This document shows, one piece after another, positions 42,462 through 51,233 of a DNA stretch of 64,000 nt. A program made the position numbers and the translations under genes. The stretch lies in contig JAHBXR010000014.1 in the NCBI GenBank assembly GCA_019636335.1, forward strand, positions 62,001 through 126,000, given 5' to 3'. The stretch comes from Pirellulales bacterium. GTDB taxonomy: Bacteria > Planctomycetota > Planctomycetia > Pirellulales > JAEUIK01. Position 1 is the first letter of the stretch, and each line of letters opens with the position of its first letter. The notes beneath the pieces were generated by a model. That model was given only the letters and a program-made list of their open reading frames with translations, ran no database searches and was not told the origin of the DNA.

Positions 42462-43490
42462 TTGTCATCCGCAGTCGTACTCAGCAAAGTGCCCCTCGAG
42501 CGCCGTCGTCGCGACGTGTCGCGCCCGCTCGTCTCGGTGGTGGTCCCTGTCTTTAACGAAGAGGCGTGTCTGCCGGCGCTGCATCGCCGCTTGACGGAGG
42601 TCTTGAGCACGCTGGACGACTCGTACGAGATCTTGTTCGTCAACGACGGTAGCCGCGATCGATCGCTCGAGATCATGCGGCAGCTCCAACTCATCGATCC
42701 TCACGTGGGTTACCACTCGTTCACGCGCAACTTCGGCCACGAGTCGGCCAGCACCTGCGGACTGCTCGAAGCGCAAGGCCAGACCGTCGTGATCATCGAT
42801 GCGGATCTGCAGGATCCGCCCGAGCTGATCGCCCAATTGCTCGAACGCTGGCGCGAGGGATACGACCTGGTCTATGCGCAGCGGCGTTCGCGGCAGGGGG
42901 AGACATGGCTGACGCGCTCGACGAGCCATGCGTTCTACCGGCTGTTGAACCGTGTGACCCGGGTCGATATGCCGGTCGACACGGGCGATTTTCGTCTGAT
43001 GGACCGCACCGTTGTCGAGGCGTTCCGGCGCTTGCCCGAGCGGAATCGCTTCGTGCGCGGCATGATCGCCTGGACCGGATTCCGCAAATCGGCCGTCTAC
43101 TACGATCGCGATGCACGGCTCGCCGGCGAGACGAAGTACAACTTCACCAAGCGGCTCGGTCTGGCGCTCGACGCCATTTGTGGCTTCAGCACCCTCCCCT
43201 TGCGGTGGATCACTTACGCTGGCGGCATCACCGCGGGGGTGGCCGGGGCGTTGTTCGCGATGGCCTTGCTCGTGGGGCTTTTTTCCAGCGTGGGCGCGGC
43301 GGGTTGGATCGTGCTGGCCGCGGCGCTCACCTTGCTCGCCGGCGTGCAACTGCTCACCGTGGGGCTGGTAGGTGAATACGTGGGCCGTATCCTGATCGAG
43401 GTGCAGGCGCGTCCCCTCTATCTGCTAGGCGAGTCTCACGCACCGGCCATTCGGGTAGCGGGGCCGGTCCTCGATCGCATCGCCGGTTGA
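42462..43490 (+). CDS. family 2 glycosyltransferase (GtrB/DPM1-like) with two membrane spans
   Basis: 342 residues from a TTG at 42462, supported by CAAGGAGG nine bases upstream. The GT-A fold begins 'PLVSVVVPVFNEEACLPALH'; 'DSYEILFVNDGSRDRSLEIM' is the nucleotide-binding strand; the metal-binding DxD is Asp113-Asp115 in 'IIDADLQDPPEL'. 'NRFVRGMIAWTGFRKSAVYY' matches the acceptor side of GtrB/DPM1 types. Two carboxy spans follow ('WITYAGGITAGVAGALFAMA' and 'GWIVLAAALTLLAGVQLLTV'), as in GtrB-type polyprenyl-phosphate glycosyltransferases. The product probably moves a sugar onto a lipid carrier for envelope polysaccharides. The gene overlaps the open frame of the next gene by few bases, suggesting coupled transcription. 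Confidence 0.93.
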   Translation: MSSAVVLSKVPLERRRRDVSRPLVSVVVPVFNEEACLPALHRRLTEVLSTLDDSYEILFVNDGSRDRSLEIMRQLQLIDPHVGYHSFTRNFGHESASTCGLLEAQGQTVVIIDADLQDPPELIAQLLERWREGYDLVYAQRRSRQGETWLTRSTSHAFYRLLNRVTRVDMPVDTGDFRLMDRTVVEAFRRLPERNRFVRGMIAWTGFRKSAVYYDRDARLAGETKYNFTKRLGLALDAICGFSTLPLRWITYAGGITAGVAGALFAMALLVGLFSSVGAAGWIVLAAALTLLAGVQLLTVGLVGEYVGRILIEVQARPLYLLGESHAPAIRVAGPVLDRIAG

Positions 43491-43603
43491 GGATGTGTTT
43501 TCTGGCGCGCGGATCTACTTTCAACACGCTCGGCGTCTCACGCTTGTGCCCGCCTCGGGTGAGTTTGCTTGCCGGCTCCCCCGGCCGGGCGATATGCTGG
43601 AAC

Positions 43604-45457
43604 ATGTTTCGCAGTTCGGTCCGCTCCCCGCGTTTCGGCGTGAAGATGGCTCGCTTTTCATTTCGCTGGGCATGCCGCCTGTTGGTCGCCATGGCGGCGG
43701 CGCTACTGCTCTTGCCTGCCTCGCTGGTCGCGGACGACGACCGCACCGCTCCCGACCATCAGCTAGAGACGATCGACGCGCTGATTCGCCAGCTTGGCAG
43801 CGATAGTTTTTCGGAGCGCGAACAGGCGCAGACCCGATTGGCGGAATTCGGCTTTGCCGCCTTCGATGCGTTGCTCGCGGCGGAGCAGGACGACGATATC
43901 GAGGTGGCCGCGCGGGCCCGCTATCTGGTGCGCCTCATGCAGGTGCAGTGGGTCCAGGACGACGACCCCGCCGCGGTCAAGACCTTGCTCGTCCGCTACG
44001 ATTCGCTCGAAGAGCCCGACCGCCTCGATCGCGTCCGCCGCCTGGCAAGACTGTCGAACGACGAAGGCCTAGCGCCGTTGTGCCGCCTAGTGCGGTACGA
44101 GAAGTCGGAGATCCTCTCGAAATGGGCGGCCGTCGAGCTGATCAAGCAGCCGGTGGCGGCGGGTACCGACCGCGCGGCGCGGGGAGATAAGATCGTCGAG
44201 ACTTTGGCGCGCAGCCCCCGTCCGGCCGCCGCATGGCTGCGCCTCTATGCCCGCGCCCACGAGAATCCAGAGCGCTATCTGGCCGAGTGGAACGGGATCG
44301 TCGATGCCGAGCAGGCAACCTTCGAGCAGTTTCCCGATCAATCGCGCGCGGAGTTTCTCGTGGCCCTGTTGCGCGAGCAGATTCAGCGTCTCGACGAGCT
44401 CGATCGCGACGAGGAAGTGCTCGACGCGATGCGGCGCATCGTGCAATTTGAGCGCGGCGAGACGGAGCCCTTGCTCGAGTTGCTGGCCTGGCTAGTCGAA
44501 CGCAAGGCGTGGAGCGTCGTCGATGATCTGGCCAGGCGTTTCTCGGGTCGCATCCACGAAGAGCCGTTGCTGCTCTACGCCTTGGCCGATGCGCGGATCC
44601 TGGAAGGCCGCGAGGCGGACGCCGAGGCCCTGGCAAAACAGGCCCTCACGTTGAATGCGACCGATCCGGCCGACCATCTCCAGACGGCACAGACGCTGCG
44701 CCAGCGCGGTCAGCCCCGCTGGGCCGAGGCCGAGCTGCGCCACGTCATCGAGACCGGGCAGGCCGACAACGGCACCGTCATGCTTGGCTGCTACCTGCTG
44801 GCCGACTTGATCTACGATCGGGCCGAATACCTGGCCGCCGCGCAATTGCTCGAGGAGCAGATCAAAAAGTTTGCCGAACGGATGCAAGCCGCCGGCGGTG
44901 ATGTCTCGTCGCGCAACGTGCTCGATACCGTCCGCAAACGCATGGGCGGACGCATGCACTATTACTACGCCATGCACTTCCACGAGCTGGGCGAGTTCGG
45001 CAAGGAGACGGAGAATCTGGATCGGGCGATCGAATCGGATCCGCAAGATATCGATGTCCTGATCGCGCTGCACCGCTTGCCCAAGCCGGGCGAAGAACGC
45101 CAGCGCAAGACCGAGAAAATGATCGAAGACACGGTCTCGAGCTACGAGCAATTGATCCAGAATCAGCCCGACAACGCGACGAACTACAATCAACTCGCCT
45201 GGCTGTGGGCCAACACCGGTCGCAAGCAGCAGCAAGCGCTCGAATACTCGCGCCGTTCGCTCGAACTTTCGCCGAACGAGTCGGGTTACCTCGACACCCT
45301 GGCTCGCTGCTACTATGCCCTCGGGCAACTCGACAAGGCGGTGGCCGCCCAACTGCAGGCGGTCTCGCTCGATCCGCACTCGGGCCAGATGAATCGTCAA
45401 TTGAAGCAGTTCCAGCAAGAACTCGCCAAAAAACGCGAGTCGGGCGGCAAGTCGTAA
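43604..45457 (+). CDS. exported TPR protein (large)
   Basis: 617 residues from ATG 43604; ATG 43646 is an equal alternative and gives a shorter signal region. Signal peptide about 16-45 ('CRLLVAMAAALLLLPASLVA'). The first part of the mature chain ('LGSDSFSEREQAQTRLAEFG') is the HEAT-like start often seen in planctomycete TPR proteins. The following 500 residues are alpha-helical repeats: 'GREADAEALAKQALTLNATD', 'NYNQLAWLWANTGRKQQQAL' and 'LDTLARCYYALGQLDKAVAA'. No catalytic motif. It is presumably a periplasmic scaffold that binds other envelope proteins; partners unknown. Confidence 0.85.
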   Translation: MFRSSVRSPRFGVKMARFSFRWACRLLVAMAAALLLLPASLVADDDRTAPDHQLETIDALIRQLGSDSFSEREQAQTRLAEFGFAAFDALLAAEQDDDIEVAARARYLVRLMQVQWVQDDDPAAVKTLLVRYDSLEEPDRLDRVRRLARLSNDEGLAPLCRLVRYEKSEILSKWAAVELIKQPVAAGTDRAARGDKIVETLARSPRPAAAWLRLYARAHENPERYLAEWNGIVDAEQATFEQFPDQSRAEFLVALLREQIQRLDELDRDEEVLDAMRRIVQFERGETEPLLELLAWLVERKAWSVVDDLARRFSGRIHEEPLLLYALADARILEGREADAEALAKQALTLNATDPADHLQTAQTLRQRGQPRWAEAELRHVIETGQADNGTVMLGCYLLADLIYDRAEYLAAAQLLEEQIKKFAERMQAAGGDVSSRNVLDTVRKRMGGRMHYYYAMHFHELGEFGKETENLDRAIESDPQDIDVLIALHRLPKPGEERQRKTEKMIEDTVSSYEQLIQNQPDNATNYNQLAWLWANTGRKQQQALEYSRRSLELSPNESGYLDTLARCYYALGQLDKAVAAQLQAVSLDPHSGQMNRQLKQFQQELAKKRESGGKS

Positions 45458-45501
45458 CTCGGTGCTTCCTGCGACGCACGTCGCGCTGGAGATTCAGTTC
45501 G

Positions 45502-46014
45502 ATGTCTTCGCCGTGCGACGCGCCGACCTCCGCTACTACGACCACGGAGCCTTATCAGGCCCAACTCGTCGAGTGCGGGAATCCCTTCGCGCCGCCATCG
45601 ATTTGCGACGCGGTCTGGCGGCATGGCTTGTTGTTCGCCGCCGCCGCGAGCATCTTGGTGGCGTCTTTCGTGCTGCGCGTGCAAGGCGAGCATGCCGTCT
45701 GTCTGCCGGTGGTCGGCACGCCGCTACCCGAGTTGTGTTATTGGCGCGCCGTGTCGGGGCTCCCCTGTCCTGGTTGTGGCCTGACGCGGTGCTTCATCTC
45801 CATGGCGCATGGCGAACTGTCTCGTGCCTGGAGTTTTCAACCCGTCGGTTGCCTGTTGTTCCTGGGAGTCGTGTTTCAGATTCCGTATCGTGCGTGGCAG
45901 ATCTGGCGATTGCGCCGCGGCCAGGGAGACCAGCCGCCACGCTGGCTCGTGGTCGCGGCGTGGCTTTTCGTGCCGGCGTTCTTCGTACAATGGATTGGGC
46001 GACTGTTGGTTTAG
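45502..46014 (+). CDS. DUF2752 membrane protein
   Basis: 170 residues from ATG 45502. The DUF2752 signature is clear: 'CYWRAVSGLPCPGCGLTRCF' followed by 'ISMAHGELSRAWSFQPVG'. The CPGCGLTR core and the preceding membrane span ('LLFAAAASILVASFVLRVQG') and following span ('CLLFLGVVFQIPYRAWQI') with a last one near the end are the normal plan. The two Cys of CPGC suggest metal or disulfide involvement, but the biochemical role of DUF2752 is unknown. The gene follows the TPR gene by 44 bases on the same strand, and the hydrolase gene starts 35 bases after it, so all three may be one unit. Confidence 0.88.
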   Translation: MSSPCDAPTSATTTTEPYQAQLVECGNPFAPPSICDAVWRHGLLFAAAASILVASFVLRVQGEHAVCLPVVGTPLPELCYWRAVSGLPCPGCGLTRCFISMAHGELSRAWSFQPVGCLLFLGVVFQIPYRAWQIWRLRRGQGDQPPRWLVVAAWLFVPAFFVQWIGRLLV

Positions 46015-46049
46015 CCGGGGCCGACTGCAGACGAGGGAAGGAGTGAGCG

Positions 46050-46850
46050 ATGAAGACCTACGACATCGGCGGCGCGAAGATCGAGGTCGACGATCGAGGG
46101 CGTGGTTTGCCCGTGCTCTTCGTGCATGGTTTTCCTCTCGATCACTCGATGTGGCAGGCCCAGATCGACGAGCTCTCGGCCGGCTACCGCACGATCGCGC
46201 CCGACTTGCGTGGCTTTGGCGCGAGCGGTCCCAGTTCGGGCACGGTGACGATGCGCCAATTTGCCGATGATCTGGCCACGCTGCTCGATCAGTTCAAGGT
46301 GACCGAGCCGGTCGTCTTGTGCGGATTGTCGATGGGGGGTTACGTCGCCTGGCAATTCTGGCGTCATCATGGCCAACGTCTGCGAGCGCTGATCTTGTGC
46401 GATACGAAGGCGAGCGCCGACAGCGAAGAGGCCGTGGCCGGGAGGCACAAGCTGGCGGCGGCGGTGATAGCCACCGGACACGGGGCCGCCCGCGATGCCA
46501 TGTTGCCCAAGCTATTCGCGCGCGGCACGGCCGAGCGTCAGCCGGTGTTGCTCGAGCGAACGAAAGGGATGATCGGCCGCGCGCAGCCAGAATCGATCGC
46601 GGCGGCGCTGCGGGGCATGGCCGAGCGTCCTGACGCGACCCCCTGGCTCGCCCAGATCCGCGTGCCGACGCTCGTCATCGTCGGCGCGGAGGATACCATC
46701 ACCACGCTCGACGAGATGCGGGGCATGGCCGACAAGATCGATGGCGCGGAACTGGTCGTCGTACCCGAGGCAGGCCACATGGCCCCGATGGAACGTCCCG
46801 ACATCGTCACGCCCGCAATCGCCAGCTTCCTCGATCGGCTGAGTGGATAG
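46050..46850 (+). CDS. alpha/beta-hydrolase fold protein
   Basis: 266 residues, ATG at 46050 with GGAAGGAG upstream. Typical catalytic set: nucleophile Ser94 in 'LCGLSMGGYVAW', acid Asp215 in 'VIVGAEDTITTLDE', and His243 in 'VVPEAGHMAPMERPD'. The oxyanion-forming 'VHGFPLDHSMW' is near the start. The length and order match the esterase/haloperoxidase-type hydrolases. No signal peptide, so cytoplasmic. Substrate not predictable. It is convergent with the DUF2617 gene on the other strand, 39 bases away. Confidence 0.92.
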   Translation: MKTYDIGGAKIEVDDRGRGLPVLFVHGFPLDHSMWQAQIDELSAGYRTIAPDLRGFGASGPSSGTVTMRQFADDLATLLDQFKVTEPVVLCGLSMGGYVAWQFWRHHGQRLRALILCDTKASADSEEAVAGRHKLAAAVIATGHGAARDAMLPKLFARGTAERQPVLLERTKGMIGRAQPESIAAALRGMAERPDATPWLAQIRVPTLVIVGAEDTITTLDEMRGMADKIDGAELVVVPEAGHMAPMERPDIVTPAIASFLDRLSG

Positions 46851-46889
46851 CTCACTCCGCTTCCGCGTGAGCCCGTCCGGCGAGAACGC

Positions 46890-47429
46890 TTAGCGGACCT
46901 CGAAGAGCGACTGGCTCTTCACGATCGCGTAGTCGTCCGGGAAGGTGTGAAACGCTTGCACGAGCAGGCTGCGATTGCGTGTCTCGACGTTGACGTAGCT
47001 CAAGGCCCCCACGGCGATGCGGCCGCTCGAATCGAATTGGTGCAGCATGCCCTTGCGCTGGCCGTCGAGGGCCAGTTCCTGCTGGAAGGTCCAAAAGACC
47101 TCGGGCTCGACCGGTTCGAGATCGAAGTTGACCTGGTACGAGGCGCCTCCGCGGCATTCGAGCCGGTCGTTGCGGCTCCCCTTCAAGCGGTACGAGAGCA
47201 AACGGCGCTTCTGCGGCAGGGGATGCTGGGCCGAAGCACAGACCTCGGTCAACGTCAGACCCCGGCAACGCCAGGTCACGACGTGACCGGCGTTCGTGAT
47301 GTCGATCTTGGCGACATAGTCGCCACGCTCGACGACGCGCGTCGAGTGAAATTGAAAGAGTTCCGGATGAAGCGCTCGACCATACAACTGAAAGACCAGT
47401 TCTGCGACCTTCGGGCGAACGGAGAGCAC
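46890..47429 (-). CDS. DUF2617 family protein
   Basis: 179 residues, ATG at 47429. The start 'MLSVRPKVAELVFQLYGRAL' followed by 'HPELFQFHSTRVVERGDYVA' is the family signature. The rest is beta-rich ('RRLLSYRLKGSRNDRLECRG', 'NFDLEPVEPEVFWTFQQELA', 'GALSYVNVETRNRSLLVQAF'). DUF2617 is found mainly in planctomycetes and a few other phyla; its role is unknown. No signal peptide or span is seen, so it is cytoplasmic. Divergent from the endonuclease III-like gene, with 216 bases between starts. Confidence 0.85.
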   Translation of the reverse strand: MLSVRPKVAELVFQLYGRALHPELFQFHSTRVVERGDYVAKIDITNAGHVVTWRCRGLTLTEVCASAQHPLPQKRRLLSYRLKGSRNDRLECRGGASYQVNFDLEPVEPEVFWTFQQELALDGQRKGMLHQFDSSGRIAVGALSYVNVETRNRSLLVQAFHTFPDDYAIVKSQSLFEVR

Positions 47430-47645
47430 TGCGTCGGTTCCTTGTAATATCGATCAAGCGCCCACAGGCGCGCTGTTTGTTGTCGAACGCTTGCATTATA
47501 AGTCCGCGCGCGCGGCGCACAAAGAGTGTTTTGTCGCGCGGCGCGTGTGCGGCGAGAATTCCAGCTTGACAAATCCGCGGGACGGCGTTTCAAACGGACG
47601 ATGCTAGCACTCGGCCGGCGCGACAAGCACAGGAGAAAACGCTCG

Positions 47646-48314
47646 ATGGAAGTTACGCTCGCCACGCTTTTCGATCGCTTGCTTGCGCACTATGGTCCGC
47701 AGGCCTGGTGGCCGGGCGAAACGCCGCTCGAAGTCATGGTCGGCGCCGTGCTGACGCAGAATACGAACTGGAAAAATGTCGAGCGCGCGATCGAGAATCT
47801 GCGCGAGGCCGATCTGCTCGACTTGCACTCGCTGGGCGAGCTGCCGCTCGAGGAACTTGCCGAGTTGATTCGACCGGCCGGTTACTATCGCCTCAAGGCG
47901 GGGCGACTGCACCGGCTGCTCCAGTTCGTGCGCGAGCGGTACGACGGCTCGCTCGAAGCCATGTTCGCCATGCCGCTCGAGGATCTGCGCGAGGAACTCC
48001 TCGGCGTCAACGGCATCGGACCCGAGACGGCCGATTCCATCCTGCTCTACGCTGGCGGGTTGCCGACGTTCGTCATCGATGCCTACACGCATCGCGTGAT
48101 GAAACGGCACGGCTGGATCGAATTCGAGGCCGACTACCATCAGCTCAAGGAGCACTTCGAGAGCGGGCTCGAGCGCGACGCCGCCACGTTCAACGAGTTT
48201 CACGCCCTGTTCGTGCAACTGGGCAAAGACTACTGCCGCAAGGAGCCCCGTTGCGACGGGTGCCCGCTGCACGATTGGCTGCCCGAGCAGGGACCGCTCG
48301 AGCCAGACTGGTGA
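47646..48314 (+). CDS. endonuclease III-like HhH-GPD DNA glycosylase, modified active site
   Basis: 222 residues, ATG at 47646. The HhH motif is 'LLGVNGIGPETADSIL' (118-133) and the catalytic Asp145 sits in 'TFVIDAYTHRVMKRHG'. In endonuclease III the hairpin carries Lys (GRKTAN), which forms a Schiff base; here that position is Glu127, so this looks like the monofunctional subgroup related to MagIII-type alkyl-adenine glycosylases. The Fe-S region has Cys197, Cys203 and Cys206 ('CRKEPRCDGCPL'), but the fourth Cys expected about six residues later is Leu, so a normal 4Fe-4S cluster is doubtful. Repair of alkylated or oxidised bases is the likely role. Confidence 0.9.
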   Translation: MEVTLATLFDRLLAHYGPQAWWPGETPLEVMVGAVLTQNTNWKNVERAIENLREADLLDLHSLGELPLEELAELIRPAGYYRLKAGRLHRLLQFVRERYDGSLEAMFAMPLEDLREELLGVNGIGPETADSILLYAGGLPTFVIDAYTHRVMKRHGWIEFEADYHQLKEHFESGLERDAATFNEFHALFVQLGKDYCRKEPRCDGCPLHDWLPEQGPLEPDW

Positions 48315-48327
48315 CTCTACAAGGTGC

Positions 48328-49905
48328 CTACGGCGTGGCCGTTTCATCCGCGAGGCTGTCGGTCGGCGTCGACTCGGCGATCGCGGTCGTCAACGAAGCC
48401 CCTTCGGCCAGCATAAGCCGCTCGAAGCGTGCCACTTGCTCGGGCGTCCCTACCAGCGGCAGGTTGTTGGCCAAGGCGACGTTCTCCGCCACACGCAAGA
48501 ATCGCTGGCACTTGACCCACTGGCGTTCGAGGTCGAGATGCTGCTGCGACAAGCGGTCGACCTCGCCTTGCAGGCGAGCGAACTCGGAATAGTGCGCGTG
48601 ACCTTCAATGGCCGCCACGAGCGTGCCAGGTTCCTGCTCGAGCAGAAGTTGCACGGCAGGGTTCCAGCGATTGGCCAGCTCGGGCCAGCGCTCGAGCAGC
48701 GTGGCTCGAATCTTGCGCGCCTCGCCCCGCAGCGAGCCGGTCAACTTTCCCTTGCTTCCGCTGATCTCCTTGCGCTGCTTGCCGATTTTTTCCGCCAAGT
48801 CGCGAACCGCCGCGGCGCGGTTCTCTCCCTCGATTTGCAGTTGGGTCGAAAGCCCCTCGAGCACGGCGCGATCGGCCGGGGAGGCCACGGCCAGTAGCTG
48901 CGCATAGGGCGAGTCGACGGTGAGCAGATTCGCCACCCCCTTGGCCGACGTCTTGCTGTAGGCGCGCAAGAATGCGTCCGAGGTCTTCACCGAGATATCG
49001 ATCGTATCCGAGGCGAGCAAGGCATGGGCATGAGCCTCGACAAACGAGATCCGCCCGTCACCATCGAAGTCGGGCAGCTCGACGGGCTCGCCGATGCGCG
49101 ATCGCCCGGACAAGGCGGCCCAGAAGTGGCTGCTGTATTCCTGGTAGTTTTCTTCGTCGATATCGGGGGTGCAGCCGGCCGCCGAGCGATCCTGCGTCGT
49201 GGCGAAGAAGCCGCAACGTTCAGCATCGCTGCACCCATGTGCGGAATCGCCCGAGTTAAAGATCGAATTCGCAAAACCGCCCGAGTAGCACTGCACCATC
49301 ACCAACACCACCGAAATGTCTGGCGCCAGTTTGTCGAGCAGCCGCGTGAATTCCTCGACGGGAATCTGTTCCTGATTCCAAAGGTACAGATGCGAATTTT
49401 CGGGTTTCTTCCCCTTGCCGCCATGCCCCGTGAAGTAGACGATCAGCCGGTCTCCCGGCTGCAGGTGGTTCGCGTTTTCGGCGAACCAGCGTTCGATATT
49501 GTCGCGGGTCGAGGCGCCGCGCAGGCCGGCTACCTGGTGGCTGCGATATTCGTAGCCCAGTTCGCTCGTCTGCTCGAACAGGCGGGCGAGCAACTCGTTG
49601 GCTTTGGGCAGGTTGTGCTCGGGATCGGTGAATTGCAGATCCCGACCAGGAGAATCGCCATCGGCGAAGAAGACATCGTGATGCAAGCCCGACAGGCCGA
49701 GATCTTCGAGCATCCGTCGGAAGTAGAGGACGTTTTTCTCGAGCGAGACCTGATTGCCGGTGGGGCTATAGCCGCCGCCGATCGTCAAAATGTGGTCTTC
49801 GGCCTGGGCCGAGTTCGGGGTGCCGAGACAGGCGAGCGAGAGAAAGACGCCCAACAGAAGGACCATCCAGGGCGCCGAACGACGCGAACGCAAGGCGTGG
49901 GGCAT
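48328..49905 (-). CDS. exported caspase-fold cysteine peptidase with EF-hand loop
   Basis: 525 residues from ATG 49905 (the frame opens earlier at 49992). Signal peptide about 1-35 ('APWMVLLLGVFLSLACLGTP'). The clan CD dyad is visible: His161 in 'LIVYFTGHGGKGKK' and Cys206 in 'VVLVMVQCYSGGFANS', with the caspase-like strand order. At 279-290 lies 'DFDGDGRISFVE', an exact EF-hand calcium loop. After about residue 300 the chain is helical and charged (Arg/Glu/Gln-rich, e.g. 'FARLQGEVDRLSQQHLDLER'), likely coiled. Such proteins (C13/C14-type, metacaspase-like or para-caspase) cleave after Arg, Lys or Asp and can be Ca-activated. The substrate is unknown. It faces away from the ABC cluster at 50274. 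Confidence 0.88.
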   Translation of the reverse strand: MPHALRSRRSAPWMVLLLGVFLSLACLGTPNSAQAEDHILTIGGGYSPTGNQVSLEKNVLYFRRMLEDLGLSGLHHDVFFADGDSPGRDLQFTDPEHNLPKANELLARLFEQTSELGYEYRSHQVAGLRGASTRDNIERWFAENANHLQPGDRLIVYFTGHGGKGKKPENSHLYLWNQEQIPVEEFTRLLDKLAPDISVVLVMVQCYSGGFANSIFNSGDSAHGCSDAERCGFFATTQDRSAAGCTPDIDEENYQEYSSHFWAALSGRSRIGEPVELPDFDGDGRISFVEAHAHALLASDTIDISVKTSDAFLRAYSKTSAKGVANLLTVDSPYAQLLAVASPADRAVLEGLSTQLQIEGENRAAAVRDLAEKIGKQRKEISGSKGKLTGSLRGEARKIRATLLERWPELANRWNPAVQLLLEQEPGTLVAAIEGHAHYSEFARLQGEVDRLSQQHLDLERQWVKCQRFLRVAENVALANNLPLVGTPEQVARFERLMLAEGASLTTAIAESTPTDSLADETATP

Positions 49906-50273
49906 AGCGTTATTCCGCAGGAGGGGATGCGGTGGGTGGAACGCCGCGAGGGACGCACTCTGAAGGCTATCCGCCACACCGGCAGGGGTCAAATCTTCAG
50001 GCCAACGATTGCCGACTTCGGCGCCGTGAAACGGGATGCCATGTCGGTTGGGTAACGGTTGCGGGCCAGCGGCCGTGCGGAGGGCCGTTGTCCACCGGCA
50101 GTCAACCTGTTAAACCGTGCGGATCGCCCGGAAGTTTCGGCCCCTCGGCAGTACGGGGACCTGGTTGATAGAATGGGTCGCGCGTAACGAAGAGGCCCAT
50201 CCCCAGACGTGAGAAGCTTGGCCGTTCCTGCCGAACGGCGCGCGGCATCTCGAACCCACCTGCCCGGCGCGGC
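49906..50273. other. divergent promoter region of the ABC cluster
   Basis: 368 bases between the leftward caspase-like gene and the rightward ABC cluster. It should contain both promoters. No strong hairpin with T-run and no convincing gene were found. Confidence 0.45.
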
Positions 50274-51224
50274 ATGCGACTTGTCGATCTCAAAAATGTC
50301 AGCCGCAGCTTTGGCCACGTCAAGGCCTTGCGCGACGTTACCTTGGCGCTCGAGCCGGGTACGATCGGACTGGTGGGCAACAACGGCGCCGGCAAATCGA
50401 CGCTGCTCAAGATCCTGCTGGGGCTGCTCCGCCCCGACAGCGGCACCGGCACCATCTTGACGTACGACATCCGCTCGACGGGCAACGCCCTGCGGGGCCG
50501 TGTCGGCTACATGGCCGAGGCCGCCTCGGTCGTGCCGGTGCTCCGCGGCGTCGAGTTCGTGACGCTCGCAGGGGATCTCTACGGCATGCCGCATCGCGAT
50601 GCCCGTCGCCGTGCCCACGAAGTGTTGAACTACGTCGGCCTGGGCGAGCTGCGCTACCGGCGGCTCGAGGAATACTCGGCCGGCAATCAGCAACGACTCA
50701 AGTTGGCCGCGGCCCTGGTACACGACCCCGAGTTGCTGCTGCTCGACGAGCCGACGAATGGTCTCGACCCGGCCGGGCGGGTTTCGATGCTGCGGTTGAT
50801 CGAGGATCTCATCGCCGAGACGGGTAAGAGCGTGATCCTCTGCACCCACCTGTTGGGCGATGTCGAGCGTCTGTGTCAGCAAGTGGTGGTGCTCGATCGT
50901 GGCACGGTGGTTCGCGCCGGCAGCATGGCCGAGTTGCGACGCACGATCAGCAATCGCTACGAGCTGGGTTGGATCGGCGATGGTGCGATCTTTCGCGCAG
51001 CGCTCGAACGCGAAGGAGCGCGCGTCGTCGTGAATCAGAACGGTCCGGCGAGAATCCACGTCGAGGTCGCCCCCGGCTGGACCACGAATCGCTTTTTCGA
51101 GATTGCGCACTCGGTCGGCGTCACGATCAACGAGCTCAAGCCAGAGGAAGAGGATCTGCAGGGCGTTTTCTTCCGCATGACCGATCACCATACGCCCGCC
51201 GCCGCGCCGCCGCAGCAGACTTAG
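50274..51224 (+). CDS. ABC-2 type transporter ATP-binding protein (first)
   Basis: 316 residues. Walker A 'GNNGAGKST' (35-43), signature 'YSAGNQQRLKLAAALV' (a variant of LSGGQ), Walker B 'LLLLDEPTNGLDPAG' and the H-loop 'ILCTHLLGDVERL' are all present. About 100 residues after the ATPase core form a soluble tail ('RYELGWIGDGAIFRAALERE'), longer than in most importer ATPases and common in exporter or drug-type ABC-2 proteins. The gene starts the four-gene cluster; the permease gene begins 9 bases after its stop. It would hydrolyse ATP for an export process in the inner membrane. Confidence 0.92.
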   Translation: MRLVDLKNVSRSFGHVKALRDVTLALEPGTIGLVGNNGAGKSTLLKILLGLLRPDSGTGTILTYDIRSTGNALRGRVGYMAEAASVVPVLRGVEFVTLAGDLYGMPHRDARRRAHEVLNYVGLGELRYRRLEEYSAGNQQRLKLAAALVHDPELLLLDEPTNGLDPAGRVSMLRLIEDLIAETGKSVILCTHLLGDVERLCQQVVVLDRGTVVRAGSMAELRRTISNRYELGWIGDGAIFRAALEREGARVVVNQNGPARIHVEVAPGWTTNRFFEIAHSVGVTINELKPEEEDLQGVFFRMTDHHTPAAAPPQQT

Positions 51225-51233
51225 AAAGACCGC

